From the NCBI RefSeq assembly GCF_002749975.1, contig NZ_PEIG01000007.1, forward strand, positions 124,001 to 188,000: a DNA stretch of 64,000 nt, written 5' to 3'. Source of the DNA: Gloeocapsopsis sp. IPPAS B-1203 (GTDB lineage Bacteria > Cyanobacteriota > Cyanobacteriia > Cyanobacteriales > Chroococcidiopsidaceae). The notes beneath the pieces are model-generated. The model was not told the DNA's origin and ran no database searches. It saw only the letters and a list, made by a program, of their open reading frames with translations. The translations under genes and the position numbers were made by a program. Below are positions 1 to 9,924 of the stretch, piece after piece; position 1 is the first letter of the stretch, and each line of letters begins with the position of its first letter.

Positions 1-2950
1 TCTCACCTTTAAGCATACGAGCTGCACCATCAAGTAGAACTTCTTCTAGATAGGGTTTGGTAAAGTAGCCACTAGCACCGAGTTGAATTGCCATTTGACG
101 ATGGCGTTCCGCACCTCGTGAAGTTAGCATGGCGATCGGAATCTCATTGAGAGTAACATCTTGCTGCAAGCGTGACAATAATTCCAAGCCATCCATTCTT
201 GGCATTTCAATATCACAGAAGATGAGATCGCATGGTAAACCATCACGCAGCTTATCCCAAGCCTCTTGACCATCACGCGCTTGTTCGACGCGGTAGCCAG
301 CTTTATTAAAGGTAAGGGAGAGTAGTTCGCGTACTGTAATTGAGTCGTCAACAATCAAAACGGTAGGTTCAGACTTGACATCTGCTGTAACTGGCTGGAT
401 AGGAGTCGCACTAGCAGTCCACAGCTTATTGCTGCGTTGTTGAATACGTCCAAGTGACAGGTCGATCAACTCTAATACGTCTGCAATAGGCATAACGTGA
501 CCATCTCCAAGAATTGTCGCCCCAGCAATACCAACTGGTTTTGACACTGGGGCTTCAAATTGCTTAATAACAATTTCCTGTTCGCCCAGAACTTGGTCTA
601 CTTGCAGTGCCATAAATGTTTCTGCAGAACGCAATATGACAACAGAAACCAAGTCATCTTCGCGATTGCTACCGTAGACGTTACCACGACCTAGGACACG
701 GTTGTAATTCAATAACTCTTTTAATGGTCGCAATGGTAGTAGAAAATCCCGCCAGCCAACGCCAGGTTGACCGTCCTCTAACTGCAGTACCGCCGATGTT
801 GGGATGTCCATCATATCTTCGACACCATCCATCGGAAACGCAATTCGTGCTTTATCACTCAAGCAGCACAGTGCTTTACAAATGCTTAGAGTTAGTGGTA
901 AGCGAATTGTAAACGTTGTTCCTTTATCCAGGGTTGAATCAGTATTAATCGTTCCCCGCATTTCTTGCAAACTGGTGCGTACAACGTCCATTCCCACACC
1001 ACGACCTGCAAATTCATCAACTTGGTCTTTGGTACTAAAACCAGGATGAAATAGTAAATCATACACATCCCCTGGTGACATTGTTCGGGCTTCAGCAACC
1101 GTGATTAATCCTTTTTGAATTGCTTTGGTCAATACGCGGTCAGGATCAATCCCAGCACCATCATCAGCGACAGAAATGACAGTTTGGTTTCCTTGATGAA
1201 AGGCACGAATCGTAATTGTTCCTATAGGTGGTTTACCCTTGGCAATACGTTCTTCAGGAGTTTCAATACCATGCGTAATCGAATTATTGACCAAGTGTGT
1301 CATGGGGTCGTAGAGTTGCTCTAGGATTACCTTATCAATTAAGGTGTCGCGACCCTCTAGTTTGAGTTCGGCTTGTTTGCCGTATTTGAGTGTAATTTCT
1401 TTAACAGCACGAGGTAAGCGATCGGCAATCTGTGAAAAGGGAATCATCCGCGATCGCGTAATACCTTCTTGCAATTGAGTTGTCACCTGACGAAATTGAC
1501 GGGCAACTTGTTCGGTTTCATCTGTCACAAACTCAATATCTGAAGCTGACTCGCGCACTCGCACGATCATTTCAATCATTTCTTGGGATAACGTATGAAA
1601 GCCCGTGAAACGATCCATTTCTAAGGCATCAAAATCCATCCCTGTGGCATGACGTTCAGGTGTTTTCTCCGTATTCTCAACCTCAGAACGAGAAGGCGAA
1701 CGGCTACTCAGCAAAGAAGCTTCTAGCAGCGATCGCTCGTACAGTTCCTGCATCTTAATTCCTAACTCATTGAGCTGTTGCACTCGATGTAGGAGATTCT
1801 CTGTAAACTGACGCATTCTCTGTTGGTCTTGTTCTAAGCTGTTGCGATTGACAACCAGTTCTCCCACTAAGTTACTAATGCCATCTAGTTGCTTCACTGA
1901 AACCCGCATTGTTTGTTCAAATGCGACTTTGCGAGACACATTTCCAGATGTTTTAGCTATTGGTTCTGGTATGGATTTGTTTTGCTTAGGTGGCTCTTCA
2001 AGTAGTGTATCAAGGTCAGCAAAGTTATTTTCTCCTAAAGCGTTCTCTGCTGCATCAATATTTGCATCCAAAAGAGCATCCAGATCAGCAAAATCATCTG
2101 TATTCTCGGTTACTTGTGTTACATCTGGATCAAGCAATGCTTCTAACTCATCAAATTCATTGCTGGTTTCTGCATCTGGCACAACTTCTGGTATATCAAA
2201 CTCATCTTCATCTAACAAAGCTTCTAAGTCTGTAAAATCTGCTTCCTCAGAAAAAGATTGGATAACAGTTTGCATCTCAGGCTGTTCGGAACTAGCAGTA
2301 ATTATTGAGTGATTTTCTAAGTTCAGGTTTGATGAAATGCTATCTAGTTCAGATATAATTACTTCTGTAGAAATAACAGTATCTTGATTATCTAACTCAA
2401 ATTCACTCAAACTATTTTTCAAATCAGTTTCTAAATCTATATTGTTGGAGGAATTACTGTCTTGAAACCAAAAATCTCCTAAATCAATTTGCTCTTTATT
2501 TTGATAATCTTTAGTACTATTTTTTAATGATATTTGTTGATTTTCTTCTGGCTTGCTTTTTGCTATATCTTCTAACTCCTTGGCAATCTCAAAAGTTTCT
2601 AAACTAGAAAATAAGTTATTAAATTCAATTTCTGCTTCGGATGAAGAGATAATTTCTTCATCCAGGGGATGAAGAAAATCATTAAAATTGAATTCATTAG
2701 ATAAGGCAGTATCTATTTTATTATCTACATTAAAACGATTAGATTCTTCTAAAGCTTGATGCTCAGCAGGTAAACCTAGGTCTAACCCATCTAGTGATAA
2801 TTCATCTACTAAGCTCGGCTCTGATAAGTTGCTGCACTCCTCACTAGCTAAATGAGATTCCTCTATATTTTCATGCTTTTTTGCCTCAACATTTTGCTGA
2901 GCAAATATCTCATCGAAATTTAAAATGTGCTGTTCTGATTCCGGCAGCAT
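1..2950 (-). CDS. hmpE: CheA-type hybrid histidine kinase (HmpE / PilL-C), C-terminus off the window
   Basis: Signal kinase of a pilus chemotaxis complex. The frame starts at ATG 2950 and stays open to base 1, giving about 983 visible residues. N-terminal acidic linker (about 1-320) holds four copies of a short FxDLxALLD-like motif. Then come the dimerisation/kinase region (QLDGISNLVGELVVNRN; N-box HLVNNSITHG; G-boxes DDGAGIDPDR and GRGVGMDVVR), a CheW-like P5 domain, and the start of a receiver (VLIVDDS; phospho-site CDIEMPRMDG; TKPY) that runs off the edge. No HPt domain is present; it is encoded by the next gene upstream (3111-3923). This matches the divided CheA of the Synechocystis Tax3 locus. 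Domain calls are read from motifs; the name hmpE follows the Nostoc locus by inference. Confidence 0.9.
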   Translation of the reverse strand, partial: MLPESEQHILNFDEIFAQQNVEAKKHENIEESHLASEECSNLSEPSLVDELSLDGLDLGLPAEHQALEESNRFNVDNKIDTALSNEFNFNDFLHPLDEEIISSSEAEIEFNNLFSSLETFEIAKELEDIAKSKPEENQQISLKNSTKDYQNKEQIDLGDFWFQDSNSSNNIDLETDLKNSLSEFELDNQDTVISTEVIISELDSISSNLNLENHSIITASSEQPEMQTVIQSFSEEADFTDLEALLDEDEFDIPEVVPDAETSNEFDELEALLDPDVTQVTENTDDFADLDALLDANIDAAENALGENNFADLDTLLEEPPKQNKSIPEPIAKTSGNVSRKVAFEQTMRVSVKQLDGISNLVGELVVNRNSLEQDQQRMRQFTENLLHRVQQLNELGIKMQELYERSLLEASLLSSRSPSRSEVENTEKTPERHATGMDFDALEMDRFTGFHTLSQEMIEMIVRVRESASDIEFVTDETEQVARQFRQVTTQLQEGITRSRMIPFSQIADRLPRAVKEITLKYGKQAELKLEGRDTLIDKVILEQLYDPMTHLVNNSITHGIETPEERIAKGKPPIGTITIRAFHQGNQTVISVADDGAGIDPDRVLTKAIQKGLITVAEARTMSPGDVYDLLFHPGFSTKDQVDEFAGRGVGMDVVRTSLQEMRGTINTDSTLDKGTTFTIRLPLTLSICKALCCLSDKARIAFPMDGVEDMMDIPTSAVLQLEDGQPGVGWRDFLLPLRPLKELLNYNRVLGRGNVYGSNREDDLVSVVILRSAETFMALQVDQVLGEQEIVIKQFEAPVSKPVGIAGATILGDGHVMPIADVLELIDLSLGRIQQRSNKLWTASATPIQPVTADVKSEPTVLIVDDSITVRELLSLTFNKAGYRVEQARDGQEAWDKLRDGLPCDLIFCDIEMPRMDGLELLSRLQQDVTLNEIPIAMLTSRGAERHRQMAIQLGASGYFTKPYLEEVLLDGAARMLKGE

Positions 2951-3040
2951 AATATTTATACAAATAAAGTTAATAACTAATTTTAATAATGCTGAAATTT
3001 CTTATGCGAAAAACTCAACTGAAAATGAAGTTTTTTAAAA

Positions 3041-3078
3041 ATGGCAAGTGAGACTGTTGTTTCCCACTGCCATTTTTT
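3041..3078 (-). terminator. Stem-loop with T-run on both sides, between HPt and CheA genes
   Basis: ATGGCA-AGTG (3041-3050) pairs with CACTGCCAT (3065-3073) with one bulged A. Six T follow on the plus strand and five on the minus strand. No plus-strand gene ends here, so its likely use is partial termination of the leftward transcript after the HPt gene, lowering readthrough into the CheA gene. A processing or stability hairpin is the alternative. Confidence 0.5.
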
Positions 3079-3110
3079 ACCTGTAAGATACAGAAGTTAT
3101 GACACGATCA

Positions 3111-3923
3111 TTATCGATGTAACTTATTAGCAGAAAGCGCTTTCAGTTGATCTGTTGTTGCAACTTCATTGAGACGACCTGCTAAGACTAATTCTTGTGA
3201 TTGCTTAAGATCTTTGATAATAACTGGTGCTAGTGTACGGTAGTTGTTATCGCAATTAGCGATCGCTCTTGATGCAGCTTCACACACTTTAGACCAACCA
3301 GATAGCTGAAATTGCTCGCCTAATTGTAATAGTTGTTGACAATGTTCTTGTAACTGTTGACGGCTCTGTGATGTCTCAGGCTGCTTGAATAACTGCAGCA
3401 TTTCTCGTAATCTTTGCAAAACTTGACTTTGAAAAACTGGGAGCAAATCGCGACTGAATGTAGAATTATGATTTTGCGAATCAGCGTTACGATCAGAGTT
3501 TTGTACAAGTAGCTGCAAATGATTGTTGAGTTCAGTAAATATTGGTTCAGTTTGTACCATGAGATCGCTAACAACTTCATGAGGAAGCGATAATGAGCTT
3601 TCCAAATGTTTAATGAGTTCTTGCAAAGTATCAAATACTTTAAGAAGTAGTGATTCTAGTTTTTGATCAATTTGAATTGTTGGGTTTTCTTTAAGAATTT
3701 TGAAATAGTCTTCTAAGCGATGTGCTGTCTGTTGGATACTGTCAAACCCCAGCATAGCTGCGCCACCTTTTACAGAATGAGCTGCTCGAAAAAGTGCATT
3801 AATCATTTCTGAGTCTGAGAGTGTATCTTGAAGATTAACCAACCCTTGCTCAATGGTGTTTAAGTGGTCGTTAGCCTCATCAATAAAATAGCCTAAAATT
3901 CGCTGTTCTTGCTCTTGTACCAT
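3111..3923 (-). CDS. Stand-alone HPt-domain protein (N-terminal part of split CheA, PilL-N type)
   Basis: 270-residue protein carrying the phospho-accepting HPt (P1) domain of a chemotaxis kinase. The HPt signature AHSVKGGAAMLGF places the phosphorylatable His at residue 49. Residues 1-110 look like the helical bundle of P1; the rest is Gln/Leu-rich and helical without a recognised fold. It sits 160 bp upstream of the CheA body, which lacks its own HPt, so the two should act in trans as one kinase. In many cyanobacteria both halves are one polypeptide; Synechocystis Tax3 has them separate. Leftward operon with the MCP gene (78 bp gap). Confidence 0.88.
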   Translation of the reverse strand: MVQEQEQRILGYFIDEANDHLNTIEQGLVNLQDTLSDSEMINALFRAAHSVKGGAAMLGFDSIQQTAHRLEDYFKILKENPTIQIDQKLESLLLKVFDTLQELIKHLESSLSLPHEVVSDLMVQTEPIFTELNNHLQLLVQNSDRNADSQNHNSTFSRDLLPVFQSQVLQRLREMLQLFKQPETSQSRQQLQEHCQQLLQLGEQFQLSGWSKVCEAASRAIANCDNNYRTLAPVIIKDLKQSQELVLAGRLNEVATTDQLKALSANKLHR

Positions 3924-4001
3924 AAGAGTTTTATTGTAATTAATTGAACAAAAATATACTTACGCTATTGAGTCAGTAACTAGATACGAGTCACCTAATA
4001 T

Positions 4002-6599
4002 TTAATTAGATTCTGTTGTCTCTACGCGGAATCGCTCTACAGAGTTGAGTAGATCGCCTGCTACTTTCACAAGATTGATCAAAGAGCCAGAAACTCGCTG
4101 TGCTTCTTGAGAGTTAGCTTGAGCAGTTAATTCTACAGATTGCATGACAGAGGCGACTGCAAGTGAAGTATCAGTTTGTGCAACTGTTTCTGCAGTAATA
4201 GAGCCAACAAGTGTATCGATGCGATTAGAAACTTGAACAATATCTTCTAGCGATCGCTTAGCTTGTTCTGCTAAGTGCGTTCCTTGAATAACTTGTTGCG
4301 TACCTTCTTCCATTGCTGTCATAACTGAACCCGTTTCGCTCTGAATTTGCTTCACGATTTGTTCAATTTCTCGTAATGCTTTAGCTACTCGATCTGCTAG
4401 TTGGCGAACTTCATCAGCTACAATGGCAAAACCCCTTCCTGCTTCACCTGCACGAGCAGCCTCAATGCTTGCATTCAGTGCTAATAAATTCGTCCGCGAA
4501 GCAATTTGAGAAATCAATGCCACAATCTTAGAAATTTCTTGAGATGATTCGGCCAACCTCTTGACTTTGCGTGTTGTTTCTGCAACTGTTTGGCGAATTT
4601 CTGAAATACCTGCAACCGTTCTTTCTACTGCCTCTCCACCTTTTAAAGCTGTTGTTGATGCTGAGCGTGCTACTGTTTCTGCTTCTCTGGCACTTTCTGC
4701 AACTCTTTGGATTCCTTCTGTCATTACCTGCACTGAATTGAGTGTAACAGCGAGTTCTTCAGCTTGGCGTAATGCTTCAGAAGAGAGACTTTGAGCAAAC
4801 GTTTCACTGTCCGTTGCACCTTTACTAACCTGCTTGGCAGCAATTTTTACCTGTTGTACAATTTCTCTAAGACTCTGAATAGTCAAATTAAACGAGTCAG
4901 CAACAGCACCCATCACATCAGCACTGACTTCAGCACGCACAGTCAAATCTCCACGCGCTGCTCCTTCAACATCATCAAGTAACCGCATTACCTGACGTTG
5001 TAGATTTTCTTTTTCTTCTTCTTGTTCTTGAGCTTTATGCTGCGCTTCTCTTGTTGTTGCTTGAATGACATGTGCCATTTCATTAAACTTAGCAACAAGT
5101 TGACCCAACTCGTCTTGAGAGGCTGCTTGGGAAGTGAAATTACCTTCTCTTAAAGCATCAAACTGTAGATACAAATCTGCGGTTGTGCGTTTAATTTGTT
5201 TAGTTGTAATTTGTCCGAGAAAGCGTGTTGTTGCAAAACCTGCAACTCCAGCAGCAGCAGCAAGCATCCAACCAGTATTTCTCACTGCTGATCGACTCGG
5301 TACAGGCGACATAAACGAGCTACCCAAGCTGAGTGCTGCCACAACAACCGCAGAGACAACCCCTACACTACTCGCAGTTAGCCATTGTTTTTTTTCTAAA
5401 GAGGCACTCTCAAACTGCTGACGCCATTTAGGAGCATTACTTTGAGGCGTTGCTGAAGTATCGTGAAAGACAGGTACATCGGCGATCGCATCAGAAGTTG
5501 GAATAGCATCAACTGCACTACTTATATCATTAGATACCTCATTTGCTGATAAACCAAATTCAGAAACATTGCCTAGATCTTCAAAGGCATCAAATTCTGC
5601 AATGCTGAATTCCTCAATGTCCTGAATTGATGTCATAACAGAATCTGCGCTAGGATGGTCCGAGTTATTTACAGGAATTCTTGAGCCAAAGGTATCTTCA
5701 ATTGTTCTGTCTGCAGCAGAACTGAGGTGTTCTATTTCTTCTATCTGAAGCTTTGTCGGAGACAACAGTAGAGTTTGATCTTCAACCTCCTCTGCAAATA
5801 ACAGGCGCGACTCATCTGCATCAAAATTCTGTGCAGTTGAGTAACCGAAAGTATCTTCAATTTCAGAGGTTTCTACTTCTTCTAGATTAGGAAAATCCTC
5901 GATTGATGTCGGTTGTACTGCAGGATCTGTGTTCCAAGCTTCTTCAGTAGTTGCAAACGACAAGTAGGACTCATTTGGTAAATTATCATCTTGTAGCGTT
6001 GTTTTACCAATCGACGACCGGTCTGATTGCGGTTCTACAAAAGGATCGATGAAAGCATCGATTGATGTGGCATCATCGGAGCGATTGTCTATTGAGTTAG
6101 TAAAAGTATTCTCAAAGGGTTGCTCAAATTCTGAAATAGCAGGTGTATTGTAGTCAAAATGTTCAAAATCAGAACTGCCAGGATCAGCGTCTTCAAAGGT
6201 TGCTTCGTTTTCTTGATGTTGCTCGCTGTTGAAGTTCATCTGATCGCCAGCAGTATCCATTAATAAATAAGTATCTTCAAACTCTTTTTCTGAATAATTT
6301 GTATAGCCACTTGATAGCTGTGAGCTTTCGTGTTGAAGAATAGTCTCTATAGCTTCATTGGCACAATCAACTATGTCTGAATCTTCTGTAAGATTTAAAA
6401 CGGTGCGATACTCTTGTTGAGCTTGATCGTACTGTTGATATACACAGTAAATATGACCTCGTAACAGATGAGCATTCGCATCATCAGGAAACTCTTGTAG
6501 TAATCGCTCGACAATAGCTACTGCTATTTCATAGTTTCCTTGAATGTATGCTTTTTGTGCCTCTTGGTATTCCTGATCTTGATTGATACTTAATGTCAT
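4002..6599 (-). CDS. hmpD: Methyl-accepting chemotaxis protein (HmpD / PilJ type) with TPR and two HAMP-like regions
   Basis: 865-residue chemoreceptor. Residues about 8-110 look like tetratricopeptide helices (for example [20 protein letters not shown]). An acidic linker with repeated EDTFG-like words follows to about 390. Two hydrophobic helices lie at about 406-430 and 441-461, joined by only about 10-15 residues, so there is no periplasmic ligand domain. HAMP-like segments follow, then the MCP coiled coil with the conserved hairpin tip ([20 protein letters not shown], about 702-721). It would bind CheW (6624-7160) and CheA. The signal is probably internal or comes through the membrane helices, unlike classical MCPs. 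Part of a leftward operon; 24 bp gap to the cheW gene. Confidence 0.92.
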   Translation of the reverse strand: MTLSINQDQEYQEAQKAYIQGNYEIAVAIVERLLQEFPDDANAHLLRGHIYCVYQQYDQAQQEYRTVLNLTEDSDIVDCANEAIETILQHESSQLSSGYTNYSEKEFEDTYLLMDTAGDQMNFNSEQHQENEATFEDADPGSSDFEHFDYNTPAISEFEQPFENTFTNSIDNRSDDATSIDAFIDPFVEPQSDRSSIGKTTLQDDNLPNESYLSFATTEEAWNTDPAVQPTSIEDFPNLEEVETSEIEDTFGYSTAQNFDADESRLLFAEEVEDQTLLLSPTKLQIEEIEHLSSAADRTIEDTFGSRIPVNNSDHPSADSVMTSIQDIEEFSIAEFDAFEDLGNVSEFGLSANEVSNDISSAVDAIPTSDAIADVPVFHDTSATPQSNAPKWRQQFESASLEKKQWLTASSVGVVSAVVVAALSLGSSFMSPVPSRSAVRNTGWMLAAAAGVAGFATTRFLGQITTKQIKRTTADLYLQFDALREGNFTSQAASQDELGQLVAKFNEMAHVIQATTREAQHKAQEQEEEKENLQRQVMRLLDDVEGAARGDLTVRAEVSADVMGAVADSFNLTIQSLREIVQQVKIAAKQVSKGATDSETFAQSLSSEALRQAEELAVTLNSVQVMTEGIQRVAESAREAETVARSASTTALKGGEAVERTVAGISEIRQTVAETTRKVKRLAESSQEISKIVALISQIASRTNLLALNASIEAARAGEAGRGFAIVADEVRQLADRVAKALREIEQIVKQIQSETGSVMTAMEEGTQQVIQGTHLAEQAKRSLEDIVQVSNRIDTLVGSITAETVAQTDTSLAVASVMQSVELTAQANSQEAQRVSGSLINLVKVAGDLLNSVERFRVETTESN

Positions 6600-6623
6600 T
6601 TGCCGTCTCCGCTTGCCTTAATT

Positions 6624-7160
6624 TCATACTGCTGCCCATCGATTACTCCGTAAGATTGCTTTTTGGTCGAGCAGTCGGAGACACTGATGGGTGCGATCGC
6701 CTAATAGCCACTCACCCCGCAAATAGGGATTTATACTATCTGTTGTTGCTGTCGGTTGCTGAATTGCCTCAACATCTAACCACTCCATACCGACAATTTG
6801 TTCTACTGCTAACCCCACGATTGTTTCTTGATCTTCAACCGCAATAATCGGAATTTCTGCCCGATCTGTATTGACAGCAGACGTTTCGCCTAAAAATTGC
6901 CCTAAGTCAGCTACCCACAGAACTCTTCCACGTAAATTTAATGTCCCTAGCATTAATGGAGAAGCATTAGGAATAGGTGTAATCCGATCTGGCGGTGCAG
7001 AAAGTACTTCTCTAATTGCCATTGCACTGAAGGCTAACTCTTGACCAGATGTAAGATAAAAGCGTAAATGTAGCTCTCCCTCTGGTCTTTCTAATTCTTG
7101 AAGCTGAGTTGAAGCTTGCTCTGGAGTACTACTTGTTAATAATTCTAGATTACCGACCAT
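6624..7160 (-). CDS. hmpC: CheW-domain coupling protein (HmpC / PilI type)
   Basis: 178-residue single CheW domain. It has the family pattern LHLRFYLTSGQELAFSAMAI near residue 30, LGTLNLRGRVLWVADLGQFL in the middle and VGLAVEQIVGM later. It bridges the receptor (4002-6599) to the CheA kinase in the signalling array. Start ATG 7160; 9 bp separates it from the CheY gene upstream, so both are surely co-transcribed. Its hydrophilic N-terminal extension of about 28 residues is common in cyanobacterial pilus-type CheW proteins. Confidence 0.92.
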   Translation of the reverse strand: MVGNLELLTSSTPEQASTQLQELERPEGELHLRFYLTSGQELAFSAMAIREVLSAPPDRITPIPNASPLMLGTLNLRGRVLWVADLGQFLGETSAVNTDRAEIPIIAVEDQETIVGLAVEQIVGMEWLDVEAIQQPTATTDSINPYLRGEWLLGDRTHQCLRLLDQKAILRSNRWAAV

Positions 7161-7169
7161 GAGGTTAAT

Positions 7170-7535
7170 TTATCCTTGCAGTAATTGTTTAACCGTTCCT
7201 AAAAATTCATTTGATTGAAAAGGTTTAACAATATATGCATCAGCGCCTTGTTTCATTCCCCAATGACGGTCAAATTCTTCACCTTTTGTCGAACACATAA
7301 TAACTCGGACATTTTGAGTTTTTGGGTCAGTTTTTAGCTTGCGGCAAAGCTCATAACCATTCATCCTTGGCATAACAACATCAAGCACTACGATTGAGGG
7401 ACAAGATACCTGGATCTGTTCTAAAGCTTCAACTCCATCATGAGCTACAGTGACTTGTAAACCACTCCTTTGTAAGAGTTGTATAATAATTTCCCTTTGT
7501 GTAGGACTATCTTCCACAACTAAAACTGTTGCCAT
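7170..7535 (-). CDS. hmpB: CheY-like response regulator (HmpB / PilH type)
   Basis: 121-residue single receiver domain: acidic pair ED at 8-9, phospho-accepting Asp52 in VVLDVVMP, and the conserved Lys in IVKPF near 104. There is no output domain, so it signals by protein contact, as CheY-family regulators of type IV pili do. It is the first gene of the leftward hmp operon. A PatA-type regulator usually precedes it in related loci; none is present between it and hmpF. Confidence 0.92.
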   Translation of the reverse strand: MATVLVVEDSPTQREIIIQLLQRSGLQVTVAHDGVEALEQIQVSCPSIVVLDVVMPRMNGYELCRKLKTDPKTQNVRVIMCSTKGEEFDRHWGMKQGADAYIVKPFQSNEFLGTVKQLLQG

Positions 7536-8149
7536 ATTTATTAACTTATCTCCTGTATAAAATTTGGTAGTTCAGGAATTAACTACTGTTTAATTTTCTA
7601 GAAAATATGAATTAGCTCTTAAGGCTTTAACGTCGCATATACAATTAAAAATAAACTTGTTGTGATAATGAATTCAAAAATAATTTGTTATACTGTCACA
7701 GAAAATTCTTAACTACAAAACCAAGTTAACGCTAACTAAATAAGTAACCAAGCGAGAATTTACTGATTGCTCTAATACACTCACAACCCGAAAATTTCTC
7801 CTTTCGGTAAATACACGGTGGTAGATTTTAGAAAGTTATGATACTGCTAGTATTTAGAGGCTTTTTTGCTTGCTAAAAAAACTGACGTTTGTTGTGTATA
7901 GAAGGTTATTTTTAAAAAAAGTTAGGTAATTTGAATCTGTTTAGAAAACTATTAAATATGATTTGTTTAAGAGAGTCATTAATATTCAATTTCAACTGAT
8001 TGCCTCAATAATAGAAAAATAGACTTACATACATAAACTAAGATTGTGTGCGTAATATTTTTGATAAATGCTTTTAGTCAATGTGATTATATTAGTTAAA
8101 AATCTTAAAATAATTTAATAAATTTATATAAACTAAGAGGACGATTAGT
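7536..8149. promoter_or_regulatory. AT-rich divergent regulatory spacer between hmpB and hmpF
   Basis: 614 bp without a credible gene, very AT-rich, between two divergently transcribed hmp units. Both promoters must lie here. I see several TATAAT-like words (for example TATAAA near 7556 and TTATACT near 7689) but no pair of -35/-10 boxes I would defend. An AGAGG Shine-Dalgarno sequence at 8136-8140 serves the GTG start of hmpF. Confidence 0.55.
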
Positions 8150-9880
8150 GTGCTGTATTTAGCAGAAGTTCAAAAGCAGAAAAGCGGATTTATGGGTGCT
8201 GGAAAAGTTGAAATTAAATTGCTAGCCTTTCAGCGAAGTGACCAAAGTTGGAATTCTGTACCAGGGGAAGAAGTTATTCCTGTTGAAGAAGCTAGCAATC
8301 TTGCTACAGGGGCATTGGTATTGGCTGATGTAAATGCAAATCGACAAGTGCAACGTATTCAAGAAGCAGGACGCCCTTTAGTTAATATTTTGCAAAACTT
8401 CTCTCGCTTACTCGAAAAATTTAAGCGTCAGGAAGAAGAGATTGAGCAGTGGAAACAATCTTTGACTTATCAAAGTCAGGAAATGAATCGTCGCAATATG
8501 GAAATGGAAGCGCGTTTGGAACAACTTCAGCAAATGGAGGCAGAGTTTAAACAATTAGAAGCACGTCACCACGAACTAAAAACTGGGCAAGAAGAGGCAG
8601 AAATGTTGCGCCAGGAAATTGAATCTAGCCACCAGAGTTTAGCTAAGGCTTGGCAAGAACTAGAAAGGGAAAAGCATCGTCTGACAGAATTACAGCATTC
8701 AGGGCTAGATGGATTTCAAATAGAGCAAATTCAGCAATTGATAGCACACTTGTCTGATAACGCGTTACCTAAAGTACTCCAAGAACGACTAACTGTTGTG
8801 CTAGACAATCTTACGAATGAACAGACCGTATTAAGTCAGCATTGGCAGCAAATAGAACAGCAGCAGACTTCTGCAAGTCGACAACAACAAGAATTTGAAA
8901 ATATAGCTCAAGCATGGCAAGAAACCTTTGCAGAGTGGCAACAAATTCAGCAACAATTAGAACAGTCAATGTCTGAGTTGAAAGCAAAAACTGCTGTCTT
9001 AAATTATAAACAAGAATATACTCAATCGTTGAAGTTACAGTTACAAGAACACGATAAATTACAGCAAGCAATATTTCAAATGACTGAAATTAATACTCAG
9101 TTAGATGTTAGTCATCAAGTAAATGTAACTGAGTTAGAACAAATGCCATTAGAGCAGTTGCAACAACTTGTACATGATTTGCAAGAAGACTTGAATAAAA
9201 ACTCTCATTTTGTGAACGATCAAGAGGAAGAACTAAAATTTCAAAAGCAAACTGTAGAAGAATTGCAAGCAAAACTGAATGATGGTGATGCTTCAATAAG
9301 AGGGCAAGTAGAGACTGAATTAGCTGAAGAATCCGATCGCTATCAAATGCTAAATGAAACTTTAGTCGGACAACGCCAAAACCTCCGACTACGTAAAGCA
9401 GTTTTGCAGCAGCATTTACAGATTTTATGGCGTCAGCAAGGTGTCAATTATTTTATGGCGCTTACTGATGAACCTAGCCTAGATTTAAAGCCTGTATTAG
9501 CACAGCTTGAGAGACATAAGCACCGAAAAGTTGAGGAACTGCAAAAACTAGAACAAGAGCTTGCACAGCTACAATCGAGTATTGAACATCTACAAAGCTT
9601 AGTCGATACTCAAACTCAGCTCCGCACTGTCAAACAGCAAGAATGGCACAATCTAGAGCAAAATTTACATTCCTTACAAGTGTCTGTAGCAGAAGCTTGG
9701 GGAAGAGTGAATTTGTCACAAGAGGTATTGCAACCAATGCAAGAAAATTGGAACTCCCTGCAGCAACCATTAGAAGAGATTGCCGCTAGCCTTAATGACA
9801 GCGACGAGCATCAGAAAATCGCCCGCCTTTGTCAAGTTTTAGAAAGCCTCATTCCTCAAATTGAAACGGCAGTGCCTTAA
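8150..9880 (+). CDS. hmpF: Pilus motility taxis protein HmpF, long coiled coil
   Basis: 576 residues. The N-terminal 80-100 residues match the conserved HmpF head as I recall it (MLYLAEVQKQKSGF; later GRPLVNILQNFSRLLEKF). The rest is almost entirely Gln/Glu/Leu heptads, that is, a long coiled coil. HmpF is known in Nostoc as a polar, filament-associated protein needed for type IV pilus motility and placed with the Hmp chemotaxis proteins. GTG start at 8150 has an AGAGG ribosome site 9 bases upstream. Divergent from hmpB-C-D, sharing a 614 bp regulatory spacer. Convergent with tilS, 44 bp away. Confidence 0.9.
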   Translation: MLYLAEVQKQKSGFMGAGKVEIKLLAFQRSDQSWNSVPGEEVIPVEEASNLATGALVLADVNANRQVQRIQEAGRPLVNILQNFSRLLEKFKRQEEEIEQWKQSLTYQSQEMNRRNMEMEARLEQLQQMEAEFKQLEARHHELKTGQEEAEMLRQEIESSHQSLAKAWQELEREKHRLTELQHSGLDGFQIEQIQQLIAHLSDNALPKVLQERLTVVLDNLTNEQTVLSQHWQQIEQQQTSASRQQQEFENIAQAWQETFAEWQQIQQQLEQSMSELKAKTAVLNYKQEYTQSLKLQLQEHDKLQQAIFQMTEINTQLDVSHQVNVTELEQMPLEQLQQLVHDLQEDLNKNSHFVNDQEEELKFQKQTVEELQAKLNDGDASIRGQVETELAEESDRYQMLNETLVGQRQNLRLRKAVLQQHLQILWRQQGVNYFMALTDEPSLDLKPVLAQLERHKHRKVEELQKLEQELAQLQSSIEHLQSLVDTQTQLRTVKQQEWHNLEQNLHSLQVSVAEAWGRVNLSQEVLQPMQENWNSLQQPLEEIAASLNDSDEHQKIARLCQVLESLIPQIETAVP

Positions 9881-9924
9881 AAAGTCATCAGTTCACTATT
9901 GACTATTGACCTTTAATTTTATTT

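Noticed and set aside
1842-2312. 156-residue Ser-rich plus-strand ORF
   Set aside because: It is antisense to the acidic linker of CheA; Ser/Ala richness mirrors Asp/Glu-rich codons. No ribosome site.
9881-9924. Possible terminator between hmpF and tilS
   Set aside because: No stem of useful length; only short ACTATTG direct repeats.
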